Assembly: GCF_016031635.1 (NCBI RefSeq)
Contig: NZ_JACEGD010000021.1
Span: 62,001 to 126,000 of the forward strand
Source: Bradyrhizobium diversitatis
GTDB lineage: Bacteria; Pseudomonadota; Alphaproteobacteria; Rhizobiales; Xanthobacteraceae
Direction of reading: 5' to 3'
Length of the DNA: 64,000 nt
How positions within the stretch are numbered: the stretch's first letter is position 1; each line of letters begins with the position of its first letter. The notes under the pieces are model-generated. The model was not told where the DNA came from and did no database searches. It saw nothing but the letters and a program-made list of their open reading frames with translations. Both the position numbers and the translations under genes were made by a program. Shown here piece by piece: positions 46,051 through 53,201 of the stretch.

Positions 46051-46065
46051 TGGCACGGAGCTTGC
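46051..46065 (+). promoter_or_regulatory. Consensus sigma-54 promoter of the transporter/racemase operon
   Basis: TGGCACG-GAGC-TTGC matches the RpoN -24/-12 consensus (TGGCACG-N4-TTGC) exactly. Transcription should start near 46077, 28 bases before the ATG at 46105. This also rules out the longer reading frame that begins at 46036. Confidence 0.75.
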
Positions 46066-46104
46066 GGAGAGAGGCGGAAAGCATCGCCCCTGCCCGGACA
46101 CGCC

Positions 46105-47091
46105 ATGGCCACTCCCGCCGCTCTCGAACTGGTCGCCGTCACCAAGCGCTACGACGCCACGCTGGCGGTCGACAACGTCAACCTGAAGATCCCGGCCGGC
46201 ACCTATTGCTGCCTGCTCGGCCCCTCCGGCTGCGGCAAGACCTCGACCCTGCGCATGGTCGCGGGCCACGAGGCGGTCAGCGAGGGCGACATCATCCTCG
46301 GCGCGCAGAACGTCACCGATCTCGAGCCTGCCAAGCGCGGCACGGCGATGATGTTTCAATCCTACGCGCTGTTTCCGCACCTCAGCGTGCTCGACAACGT
46401 CGCCTTCGCCTTGAAGATGCGCGGGATCGACAAGCCGACGCGGCACAAGCGCGCCGGCGAATTGCTCGAGTTGGTCGCAATGAGCCAATATGCGGGCCGT
46501 CTCCCGGCGCAGCTTTCCGGCGGCCAGCAGCAGCGCGTGGCGCTCGCCCGCGCGCTGATCACCGAGCCGCAGATCCTCCTGCTCGACGAGCCGCTCTCCG
46601 CGCTGGATCCGTTCCTGCGGGTGAAGATGCGCGGCGAGTTGAAGCGGCTGCAGCGCGAACTCGGCATCAGCTTCATACAGGTCACCCACGGTCAGGAAGA
46701 GGCTATGGCCCTCGCCGACCACATCGTCGTGATGAACCAGGGCCGGATCGAGCAGCAGGGCACGGCGCGCGACATCTTCCACCATCCCCGCACCGAATTC
46801 GTGGCCCGCTTCATCGGCGGCCACAACGTCCTCAGCGACGCCGGCAAACTCATCGCCGTGCGCGCCGATCAGCTCGGCATCGTGCCGTTCGCTGACGGCG
46901 CGTTCGGCGCGCCGGCGCTGCTGACCCAGACCGAGTACCAGGGCTCCTACATCGCCGTCTCGCTCACGCTCGACGACGGCACCGCCCTGTTCTCCCACCT
47001 TCCCGAGGCCGCCTTCGACGTCCACCCGTTCCGTCCGGGCGATCGCGTGCTGGCCACCTGGGATCCCGCCAAGGCGCAACCCCTGCAATAG
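46105..47091 (+). CDS. ABC transporter ATPase, PotA-like
   Basis: 328 residues. Walker A GPSGCGKT (39-46), Q-loop FQSYALFPHL, signature LSGGQQQRVALARAL, Walker B ILLLDEPLSALD and H-loop VTHGQEEAM are all present, with a TOBE-like C-terminus. It powers import for the PotB/PotC-like permeases and binding protein encoded next. First gene after the sigma-54 promoter. Confidence 0.93.
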   Translation: MATPAALELVAVTKRYDATLAVDNVNLKIPAGTYCCLLGPSGCGKTSTLRMVAGHEAVSEGDIILGAQNVTDLEPAKRGTAMMFQSYALFPHLSVLDNVAFALKMRGIDKPTRHKRAGELLELVAMSQYAGRLPAQLSGGQQQRVALARALITEPQILLLDEPLSALDPFLRVKMRGELKRLQRELGISFIQVTHGQEEAMALADHIVVMNQGRIEQQGTARDIFHHPRTEFVARFIGGHNVLSDAGKLIAVRADQLGIVPFADGAFGAPALLTQTEYQGSYIAVSLTLDDGTALFSHLPEAAFDVHPFRPGDRVLATWDPAKAQPLQ

Positions 47092-47132
47092 CGCCGATCA
47101 ATCACCGGAATGCGCAACAGAGGAGTGATGAC

Positions 47133-48422
47133 ATGACCGAGACCACCAGGACGAAGGGCGTCAGCCGCCGCACGCTGCTCAAGGGCACCGCAGGTCTCGC
47201 CGGCCTTGCCGCCGGCTCGGGGGCGATCACCGGCTTTCCCTACGTGAAGTCGGCCGACGCGAAGGTGCTGCGCTATCTCGGCACCGCCGTGAACGAGGGC
47301 GACGACATCGCCAAGCAGTGCCTGAAGGACACCGGCATCAAGATCGAATACATCACCGCGACCACCGACGACGTCACCAAGCGCGTGATGACCCAGCCGA
47401 ATTCCTTCGACGTGCTGGACACCGAATATTTCTCGCTGAAGAAGCTGGTGCCGTCGGGCAACATCCTTGCGCTCGACGCCAAGAAGATCAAACAGTTCGA
47501 CAACATCACGCCCGTCTTCACCAAGGGCGAGACGCCCGGCGGCAAGAAGATCGGCGGCCAGGGCACCGCACCCTGGAAGGTGCTTTATCTCGAAGGCAAG
47601 GACTCCAAGAAGTTCGCGACGTCGCCGACCGAATTCGTCACGCTGATCCCGACCGTCTACAACGCCGACACGCTCGGCATCCGCCCCGACCTGATCAAGC
47701 GTCCGATCAGCACCTGGGCCGAACTGCTCAACCCCGAATTCAAGGGCAAGGCCTCGATCCTCAACATCCCCTCGATCGGCATCATGGATGCCGCGATGGT
47801 CGTGGAAGCCTCCGGCAAGTACAAATATGCCGACAAGGGCAATATGACCAAGGAAGAGATCGATCTCACCATGAAGGTGATGACCGAGGCCAAGAAGGCC
47901 GGCCAGTTCCGCGCCTTCTGGAAGGACTTCAACGAGAGCGTCAACCTGATGGCCTCCGGCGAGACCGTGATTCAGTCGATGTGGTCGCCGGCGGTGACGA
48001 AGGTGCGCTCGATGGGGATCGCCTGCACCTTCCAGCCGCTGAAGGAAGGCTACCGCTCCTGGGCCTCCGGCTTCTGCGTCTCCAAGGGCGTCTCGGGCGC
48101 GAAGCTCGAATGGGCCTATGAGTTCGTCAACTGGTTCCTGTCCGGCTACGCCGGCGCCTATCTCAACCGCCAGGGCTACTACTCCGCCGTCCTCTCCACC
48201 GCGAAGGCGCATATGGAGCCCTACGAGTGGGCCTACTGGATGGAAGGCAAGCCGGCCGAGAAGGACATCAAGGCGCCCGACGGTTCGCTGCTGGAGAAGG
48301 CCGGCGCGGTGCGCGACGGCGGCTCCTACGAGGACCGCATGGGCGCGGTCGCGTGCTGGAACGCGGTGATGGACGAGAACGACTACATGGTCCGCAAGTG
48401 GAATGAGTTCATCGCGGCGTAA
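47133..48422 (+). CDS. ABC transporter substrate-binding protein, PotD-like, Tat signal
   Basis: 429 residues. The N-terminus SRRTLLKGTAGLAGLAAGSGA is a twin-arginine signal, unusual enough to suggest a cofactor or folding need. The rest is a type-II periplasmic binding fold of the spermidine/putrescine cluster, e.g. FDVLDTEYFSLKKLVPSG and ETVIQSMWSPAVTKVRSMG. The substrate is unknown; the neighbouring racemase points to a hydantoin-like or amino-acid-derived compound rather than polyamines. Confidence 0.9.
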   Translation: MTETTRTKGVSRRTLLKGTAGLAGLAAGSGAITGFPYVKSADAKVLRYLGTAVNEGDDIAKQCLKDTGIKIEYITATTDDVTKRVMTQPNSFDVLDTEYFSLKKLVPSGNILALDAKKIKQFDNITPVFTKGETPGGKKIGGQGTAPWKVLYLEGKDSKKFATSPTEFVTLIPTVYNADTLGIRPDLIKRPISTWAELLNPEFKGKASILNIPSIGIMDAAMVVEASGKYKYADKGNMTKEEIDLTMKVMTEAKKAGQFRAFWKDFNESVNLMASGETVIQSMWSPAVTKVRSMGIACTFQPLKEGYRSWASGFCVSKGVSGAKLEWAYEFVNWFLSGYAGAYLNRQGYYSAVLSTAKAHMEPYEWAYWMEGKPAEKDIKAPDGSLLEKAGAVRDGGSYEDRMGAVACWNAVMDENDYMVRKWNEFIAA

Positions 48423-48427
48423 CGGAC

Positions 48428-49381
48428 ATGTCGGAAGAAGTTCTGCAACAGGCAACCCCGGGCTTGATCCCGGGGTCGGGCACAGCGCGCGCCGCAAAGC
48501 CGACGCGCTTATCGCCGTCCTTCATCTCCTGGCTCCAGGCCGGGCCGATGATGCTGGTGTTTCTCGCCTTCTTCCTCATTCCGCTCGTCTTCGTCGTCAT
48601 CGTTTCGTTCTGGGACTACAACGAATACCAGCTGCTGCCGGCTTTCTCCGGCCGCGGCTACACCGACACGTTCGAGGGCTGCCTCGCGCAGCTCCCCGAT
48701 CTCTGCACGATCGGCAAGACCTATCTGAAAACGCTGAAGCTGTGCTTCATGGTCTGGGCCATCACGCTGTTCATCGGCTTCTGGGTCGCCTATTTCCTCG
48801 CGTTCCACGTCAAGTCCAAGACCTGGCAGATGGGACTGTCGCTGCTCTGCACGATCCCGTTCTGGACCTCCAACGTGATCCGCATGATCGCCTGGATTCC
48901 GCTGCTCGGGCGCAATGGCCTGGTGAACTCGGGCCTGATGAAGACGGGCCTGATCAACCATCCCGTGGAATGGCTGCTGTTCTCCGAGTTCTCCGTCGTG
49001 CTGGCGCTAGTGCACCTCTTCACCTTCTTCATGGTGGTGCCGATCTTCAATTCCATGGTGCGCATCGACAAGTCGCTGATCGAGGCGGCCTATGACGCCG
49101 GCGCCACCGGCTTCCAGACCCTCGTCAACGTCATCATTCCATTGGCAAAGCCCGGCATCGTGATCGGCTCGATCTTCGTCATCACCATCGTGATGGGCGA
49201 CTTCATCACCATCGGCGTGATGGGCGGCCAGCAGATCGCCGCCGCCGGCAAGATCATCGAGACGCGGGTCAACGCGTTGCAATTCCCGGCCGCCGCCGCG
49301 AATGCGGTGATCCTGCTCGCGATAACCTTCCTGATCATCACGATGATGTCCCGGATCGTCGACATCAAGAAGGAGCTCTGA
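48428..49381 (+). CDS. ABC transporter permease, PotB-like
   Basis: 317 residues with six membrane segments. The EAA loop reads EAAYDAGATGFQTLVNVIIPLAKPGI. It starts 6 bases after the binding-protein stop. Codons 10-16 are formed by a perfect palindrome (48455-48476) that looks like an inserted intergenic repeat. The rest matches the family. Confidence 0.92.
   Translation: MSEEVLQQATPGLIPGSGTARAAKPTRLSPSFISWLQAGPMMLVFLAFFLIPLVFVVIVSFWDYNEYQLLPAFSGRGYTDTFEGCLAQLPDLCTIGKTYLKTLKLCFMVWAITLFIGFWVAYFLAFHVKSKTWQMGLSLLCTIPFWTSNVIRMIAWIPLLGRNGLVNSGLMKTGLINHPVEWLLFSEFSVVLALVHLFTFFMVVPIFNSMVRIDKSLIEAAYDAGATGFQTLVNVIIPLAKPGIVIGSIFVITIVMGDFITIGVMGGQQIAAAGKIIETRVNALQFPAAAANAVILLAITFLIITMMSRIVDIKKEL
48455..48476. 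repeat. Palindromic repeat inside the PotB-like coding region
   Basis: ACCCCGGG-CTTGAT-CCCGGGGT, 8-base arms around a 6-base centre. In frame it encodes TPGLIPG near the N-terminus of the permease, before the first membrane segment. Confidence 0.6.
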
Positions 49382-49383
49382 GC

Positions 49384-50262
49384 ATGAGGGAAGGACGTCC
49401 GCGCTCTTTCTACGTGCTCGCGATCTTCTTCGCGGCCTATGTGCTATTTCTCTACGGACCGATGATCGCGATCTACGTGCTGTCGTTCCAGGGGCCGCAG
49501 GGCGGCCTCACCTTCCCGATGAACGGCGTCTCGACCTTCTGGATCGCGAAACTGTTCCAGGGCACCGGCATCGTCGATCTCGGCGCGGCCTTCCGCCGCT
49601 CGCTGCTGCTTGGCCTCGTCGTGATGGTCCTCACCGTCGTGCTGTCGGTCGCCGCAGGCATGGCGTTCCGCCGTAAATTCAAGGCGCAAAGCATCCTGTT
49701 CTATTCGGCGATCGCGAGCCTGATCGTACCCTCGATCATCACCTCGCTCGGCATCTCGCTTGAATTCCGCATCATCGACGATCTGATCAAGGCGCATTGG
49801 AACGAGAATTTCGAAACCTCGATGGGCCTGCTCACCTCCGGGCTTGGCGCGCATCTGACCTGGACGCTTCCGTTCGGGCTTCTCATCATGTTCGCGATCT
49901 TCAACCGCTTCGACCCGCGCCTCGAGGAAGCCGCGCGCGATCTCGGCGCGACACCGTGGCAGACCTTCCGTCATGTCGTGCTGCCGATCATCCTGCCGTC
50001 GGTGATCGGCATCGGCCTGTTCGGCTTCACGCTGTCCTGGGACGAACTCGCCCGCTCCAGCCAGGCCATCGGCGCGGTGAATACATTGCCGCTCGATCTG
50101 CAGGGACTCACCACCACCGTGACGAACCCCGACATCTATGCGCTCGGCACTGTGATCTCGGCGGTCTCGTTCACCGTGATCTCGCTTGCGCTCGGCACCA
50201 TCCACGTGCTCAACAAGCGGCAGGCGGCCAAGGGCTCGGACGCCGGCAAGGGGCTCGTCTGA
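49384..50262 (+). CDS. ABC transporter permease, PotC-like
   Basis: 292 residues with six membrane segments. The EAA loop reads EEAARDLGATPWQTFRHVVLPIILPSVIG. It begins 2 bases after the previous permease stop and completes the four-component importer. Confidence 0.92.
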   Translation: MREGRPRSFYVLAIFFAAYVLFLYGPMIAIYVLSFQGPQGGLTFPMNGVSTFWIAKLFQGTGIVDLGAAFRRSLLLGLVVMVLTVVLSVAAGMAFRRKFKAQSILFYSAIASLIVPSIITSLGISLEFRIIDDLIKAHWNENFETSMGLLTSGLGAHLTWTLPFGLLIMFAIFNRFDPRLEEAARDLGATPWQTFRHVVLPIILPSVIGIGLFGFTLSWDELARSSQAIGAVNTLPLDLQGLTTTVTNPDIYALGTVISAVSFTVISLALGTIHVLNKRQAAKGSDAGKGLV

Positions 50263-50282
50263 CAGGGGACTTGTCTGATCCG

Positions 50283-51014
50283 ATGCGGCTTCACGTCGTC
50301 AACCCCAACACCACCGCGTCGATGACGGCGAAGATCGCCGCTGCGGCGCGCAGCGTCGCCCTGCCCGGGACGGTGATCGACGCGCGTCAGCCGGCGATGG
50401 GCCCGGTCTCGATCGAGGGCTTTTACGACGAGGCCTTCGCAGTCCCCGGCATGCTCGGCTGCATCCGCGAGGCCGACCGCGACGGCGCGGACGCGCACAT
50501 CATCGCCTGCTTCGACGACACTGGCTTGGATGCCGCGCGCGCCGCCGCGAAGGCGCCGGTGATCGGCATCGGCGAAGCAGGCTTCCACGTGGCGAGCCTG
50601 ATCGCCGCACGCTTCGCCGTGGTGACGACGCTCGGTGTGTCCATCGTGCCGATCGAGCACAATTTGCGGAAATACGGCCTCGCCGAGCGCTGCGCCCGCG
50701 TCCGGGCGGCCGACGTGCCGGTGCTGGCACTGGAAGAGCGCGACACTGATGCACTCGGTAAGATTTCGGCGGAGATCACTGCCGCGATCCGCGACGACCG
50801 CGCCGAAGCCATCGTGCTCGGCTGTGCCGGCATGGCCGACCTCGCCACTGAGCTCGCCGCCACGCACGGCCTGCCCGTGGTCGACGGCGTCACTGCTGCG
50901 GTGACGCTGGCGGAATCACTGGGGCGGCTGGGGTTGAAGACCTCCCGGCTCGGGCCCTATGCCGCGCCGCGATCGAAGCCCTATGATGGATTGTTGTCGC
51001 AGTTTCGGCCGTAG
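50283..51014 (+). CDS. Aspartate/glutamate/hydantoin racemase family protein
   Basis: 243 residues. Two catalytic cysteines are in place: Cys76 in HIIACFDDTGLDAAR and Cys181 in IVLGCAGMADL; the N-terminus MRLHVVNPNTTASMT is typical of HyuE/allantoin racemase. It would interconvert the stereoisomers of a 5-substituted hydantoin, allantoin or an amino acid after import by the ABC system. Last gene of the sigma-54-driven operon. No hydantoinase or carbamoylase lies next to it, so the later steps must be elsewhere. Confidence 0.88.
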   Translation: MRLHVVNPNTTASMTAKIAAAARSVALPGTVIDARQPAMGPVSIEGFYDEAFAVPGMLGCIREADRDGADAHIIACFDDTGLDAARAAAKAPVIGIGEAGFHVASLIAARFAVVTTLGVSIVPIEHNLRKYGLAERCARVRAADVPVLALEERDTDALGKISAEITAAIRDDRAEAIVLGCAGMADLATELAATHGLPVVDGVTAAVTLAESLGRLGLKTSRLGPYAAPRSKPYDGLLSQFRP

Positions 51015-51380
51015 GCGCAGCACCACATATCTATGGACGGCGTGAGCAAAGGGTCCGTGTGCCCGGCCCGCACCCGCACCGCGACGGTCGGCCTCGCCTG
51101 CCGACTGATGCGGAATCACTGACGAGCGCAGCCCCGACGACCGGGATCAGCAACGTGTCCTCAGGCGGACGCCGGCGCCCTGGATTGAGCGAATCTCGTG
51201 AAAACGCCGCGGAAAAGGTGTTATTGAACCTTTTTCTGCACCCGCCCGTCCCATAAATCCCAACCAGCCTCTTTTTGGTCCTATTCCTTGCCGAAACCTA
51301 AGGCTTTCGGGACGCCCCGGTGGCCCTCTGGGTTGCCGGTCTTCGCCATTCGCCAAGTTTCCATTTGGGTTTTGTCAGCG
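51015..51380. other. Intergenic region
   Basis: 366 bases without a supported gene. A short hairpin, AAAAGGT (51213-51219) with ACCTTTT (51228-51234) followed by TCTGC, could be a weak terminator. No other structure stands out. Confidence 0.5.
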
Positions 51381-51875
51381 ATGATCGATCTCGCCCGGGA
51401 CACACCGTCCACCTCCCTGCTTCGCCTTGGGGGTCAGCCCATCGCGCTGACCGCTGCAGCCCTCCTGCTCCTGATCGCGGGCGTGACTTCAATCGCGATC
51501 TGGCGTGCTTATACCGGCGCCGCCCCTGAGAGCGATCGCATGGTGGCATCGCGGCAGCTCCAGGCCCGCGCGGCCCAGGCGTCCGAGCAGTTGGTCGAGA
51601 AGACCAAGGGTCTGGAGGCGACCCAGCAGGAATCGATCGACCAGCTCCAGGTGGTGCAGGACCAGCTCCTGACCATGAAGCGGCTGCTCGCCGCGCAACA
51701 GGCCGATACCAAGCGTCTGTCAGATCAGGTTGCCACCCTGAACGAATCCATCGACGGCTTGCGGCAGTCATTTGCCAGTGCGCGGGCGACCGAGGTCGAG
51801 ACACCGTCGGTTACCCGTAGGAAACCGGCGCGACACCGCGTCCAGACCAGCGCGCGCAAGCGGTCGCGCGGCTGA
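51381..51875 (+). CDS. Membrane-anchored coiled-coil protein of unknown function
   Basis: 164 residues. One membrane segment (about 20-40, LTAAALLLLIAGVTSIAIW) is followed by a coiled coil (about 55-140) rich in Gln/Glu, e.g. ASEQLVEKTKGLEATQQESI and QADTKRLSDQVATLNESIDGL. The C-terminus is basic. A structural envelope role is plausible. ATG 51381 starts MIDLARD. Confidence 0.72.
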   Translation: MIDLARDTPSTSLLRLGGQPIALTAAALLLLIAGVTSIAIWRAYTGAAPESDRMVASRQLQARAAQASEQLVEKTKGLEATQQESIDQLQVVQDQLLTMKRLLAAQQADTKRLSDQVATLNESIDGLRQSFASARATEVETPSVTRRKPARHRVQTSARKRSRG

Positions 51876-51908
51876 GCCGCTAGCAGCGGGAACTTTATTT
51901 TCGCCACT

Positions 51909-51924
51909 TGTGAACTGGATCACA
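51909..51924. promoter_or_regulatory. Perfect CRP-type palindrome
   Basis: TGTGA-ACTGGA-TCACA matches the CRP/cAMP-receptor consensus with both half-sites exact. It lies between the 3' ends of two genes, 34 bases after the coiled-coil gene, not in front of a known start. Confidence 0.55.
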
Positions 51925-51997
51925 TTCGCCCGTAGGATTCCGCGCGATGTTGGCGGCTACCGGATGGCGTGAGCCGATTTCAATATCCGGGGCTGGC

Positions 51998-52038
51998 AAG
52001 GTCGTTGACGGTATACTGCGTCAACGGCCTTGTTCTTT
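51998..52038 (+). terminator. Strong rho-independent terminator hairpin
   Basis: The 13-base arms 51998-52010 (AAGGTCGTTGACG) and 52019-52031 (CGTCAACGGCCTT) pair with a single G-U, loop of 8, followed by GTTCTTT. The T tract is on the plus strand. It could end the coiled-coil mRNA or a short RNA starting after the CRP-type site. Confidence 0.7.
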
Positions 52039-52055
52039 AACAGGTTATTCCGGTC

Positions 52056-52451
52056 TCACTCGCAGACGTCGACCCGACGGTACCGCCATCCCGACGGCGT
52101 CATGACGCGCTTCCGCGCGACATAGCAGCCGCCGTAACCGTCGTTGTAGCCGGGGCCGTCATAGTAGGGATCGCCGTAGTAGGGATAGCCGTAGCCGTAA
52201 TAGCCGCCGTAGTAGCCCGCACCGACGAAACCCGCGCCGATTGCGACACCTGGCCAGAAGCCGCCGCCATGCCAGTGGCGATGCCCCCAGCCTCCCCCAT
52301 GAAAGCCACCGCCGCGAAAGCCTCCACCATGGAAGCCGCCGCCATGGAAGCCTCCACCATGTCCGAAGCCGCCGCGCGCCTCGGCCACCTGCGGCGCCAA
52401 CAGTCCGAACGCCGCCACAGTCAGCGCCGTCACGATCATCTTGCGAAACAT
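52056..52451 (-). CDS. Secreted Gly/His/Tyr-rich protein
   Basis: 131 residues. A signal peptide (LTVAAFGLLAPQVAEA) is followed by tandem FHGGG/FRGGG repeats, then a Gly/Tyr stretch (GYYGGYYGYGYPYYGDP) and a C-terminal segment with two Cys (GGCYVARKRVMTPSGWRYRRVDVCE). Such low-complexity exported proteins are frequent in Bradyrhizobium; metal binding by the His repeats is possible. GGAGG lies 9 bases before ATG 52451. Confidence 0.8.
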   Translation of the reverse strand: MFRKMIVTALTVAAFGLLAPQVAEARGGFGHGGGFHGGGFHGGGFRGGGFHGGGWGHRHWHGGGFWPGVAIGAGFVGAGYYGGYYGYGYPYYGDPYYDGPGYNDGYGGCYVARKRVMTPSGWRYRRVDVCE

Positions 52452-52554
52452 CACTCGATCCTCCGCGTGGACACACTCCACGCTTCAAAGCCGGACCAAG
52501 CTAACGTCAGTTGGGAACTCGTGACAGCCACGCTGTCTCACTTCCGCGCGAGCG

Positions 52555-52914
52555 TCAGCAGCCGCGGCAGATGCTCTTGATTTTCCTGTCGAGCTGCCGG
52601 TTCTCGGCATTGACGGCGGCATCAGCCGCCTCACCTCCGCCGGTGCCGGTCGTGACTCCGGAGCCAGGGCCGGATGATTGAGCCGTACCCAGGCTGTTGA
52701 GACCCGGCGGTGGAACTGGCGAATTGGCAAAGCCTCCGGTCGACCCGACCGAGCCTCCAGTCGATCCCACTGAGCCTCCGGTTGGTCCCACTGAGCTTCC
52801 ACTCGATCCGGCAGAGCCGCCGGTCGTTTGCGCGAACGATAAGGCGGGCAAGGCCGCGAGTGCGAGGATCATGATCGTAGTCTTGATTGAACCGCCTGCA
52901 GACGATCTGGCCAT
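52555..52914 (-). CDS. Secreted Gly/Ser-repeat protein
   Basis: 119 residues. A signal peptide (IMILALAALPALSFA) is followed by a run of about four 7-residue repeats GGSVGST and a C-terminal end RQLDRKIKSICRGC with two Cys. Underlying DNA is a 21-base tandem repeat (52730-52826). AAAGGAGGA stands 7 bases before ATG 52914, an unusually strong site. Function unknown. Confidence 0.78.
   Translation of the reverse strand: MARSSAGGSIKTTIMILALAALPALSFAQTTGGSAGSSGSSVGPTGGSVGSTGGSVGSTGGFANSPVPPPGLNSLGTAQSSGPGSGVTTGTGGGEAADAAVNAENRQLDRKIKSICRGC
52730..52826. repeat. 21-base tandem repeat within the Gly/Ser-repeat gene
   Basis: Units begin GAGCCTCC on the plus strand at 52730, 52751, 52772, 52793 and 52814, with a few substitutions each. 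In frame, so copy number change would lengthen or shorten the protein by seven residues. Confidence 0.75.
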
Positions 52915-53003
52915 CGGAAATCCTCCTTTGCCGGTCAACGGCCGCTATCAAGAGCTGTTCCGAAACAAATGCCGTCACATCAGCTTGAAAGCGAGGGGAG
53001 CAA

Positions 53004-53173
53004 ATCACGACGATCGATCGCGATCCCTTTGCAGAGGGCGAGCGCGCCGCGCGCGAAAATATTCCGGCCGAAGCCAATCCTACCTCAACGGCAGCGACGA
53101 ACATGCACCCTGGGCCGCCGGTCACGAGAAGGTGGCAGGCGCGATCGAAGCGCGCAAATCCGAGGGACGCTGA
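53004..53173 (+). pseudogene. Broken small gene resembling the Rmf/CrpP family
   Basis: Reading from 53004 gives TTIDRDPFAEGERAAREN then IPAEANP; a shift by one base after 53080 continues YLNGSDEHAPWAAGHEKV to a stop at 53173. Joined, this is a 56-residue protein with the EG-x-AA...NPY-x-x-G-x(5)-W-x-x-G pattern of ribosome-modulation-factor-like proteins. The codon where ATG is expected reads ATC, yet GAGGGGAG stands just before it. Two lesions (start codon and one missing base) make loss of function likely. The family assignment is inference from the pattern. Confidence 0.6.
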
Positions 53174-53201
53174 GGGCCCGCTCCGTGGCGAACGCCGGCC
53201 G

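Noticed and set aside
46036-46104. Earlier start for the PotA-like ATPase
   Set aside because: It would start upstream of the sigma-54 promoter elements, so the codons would not be in the mRNA.
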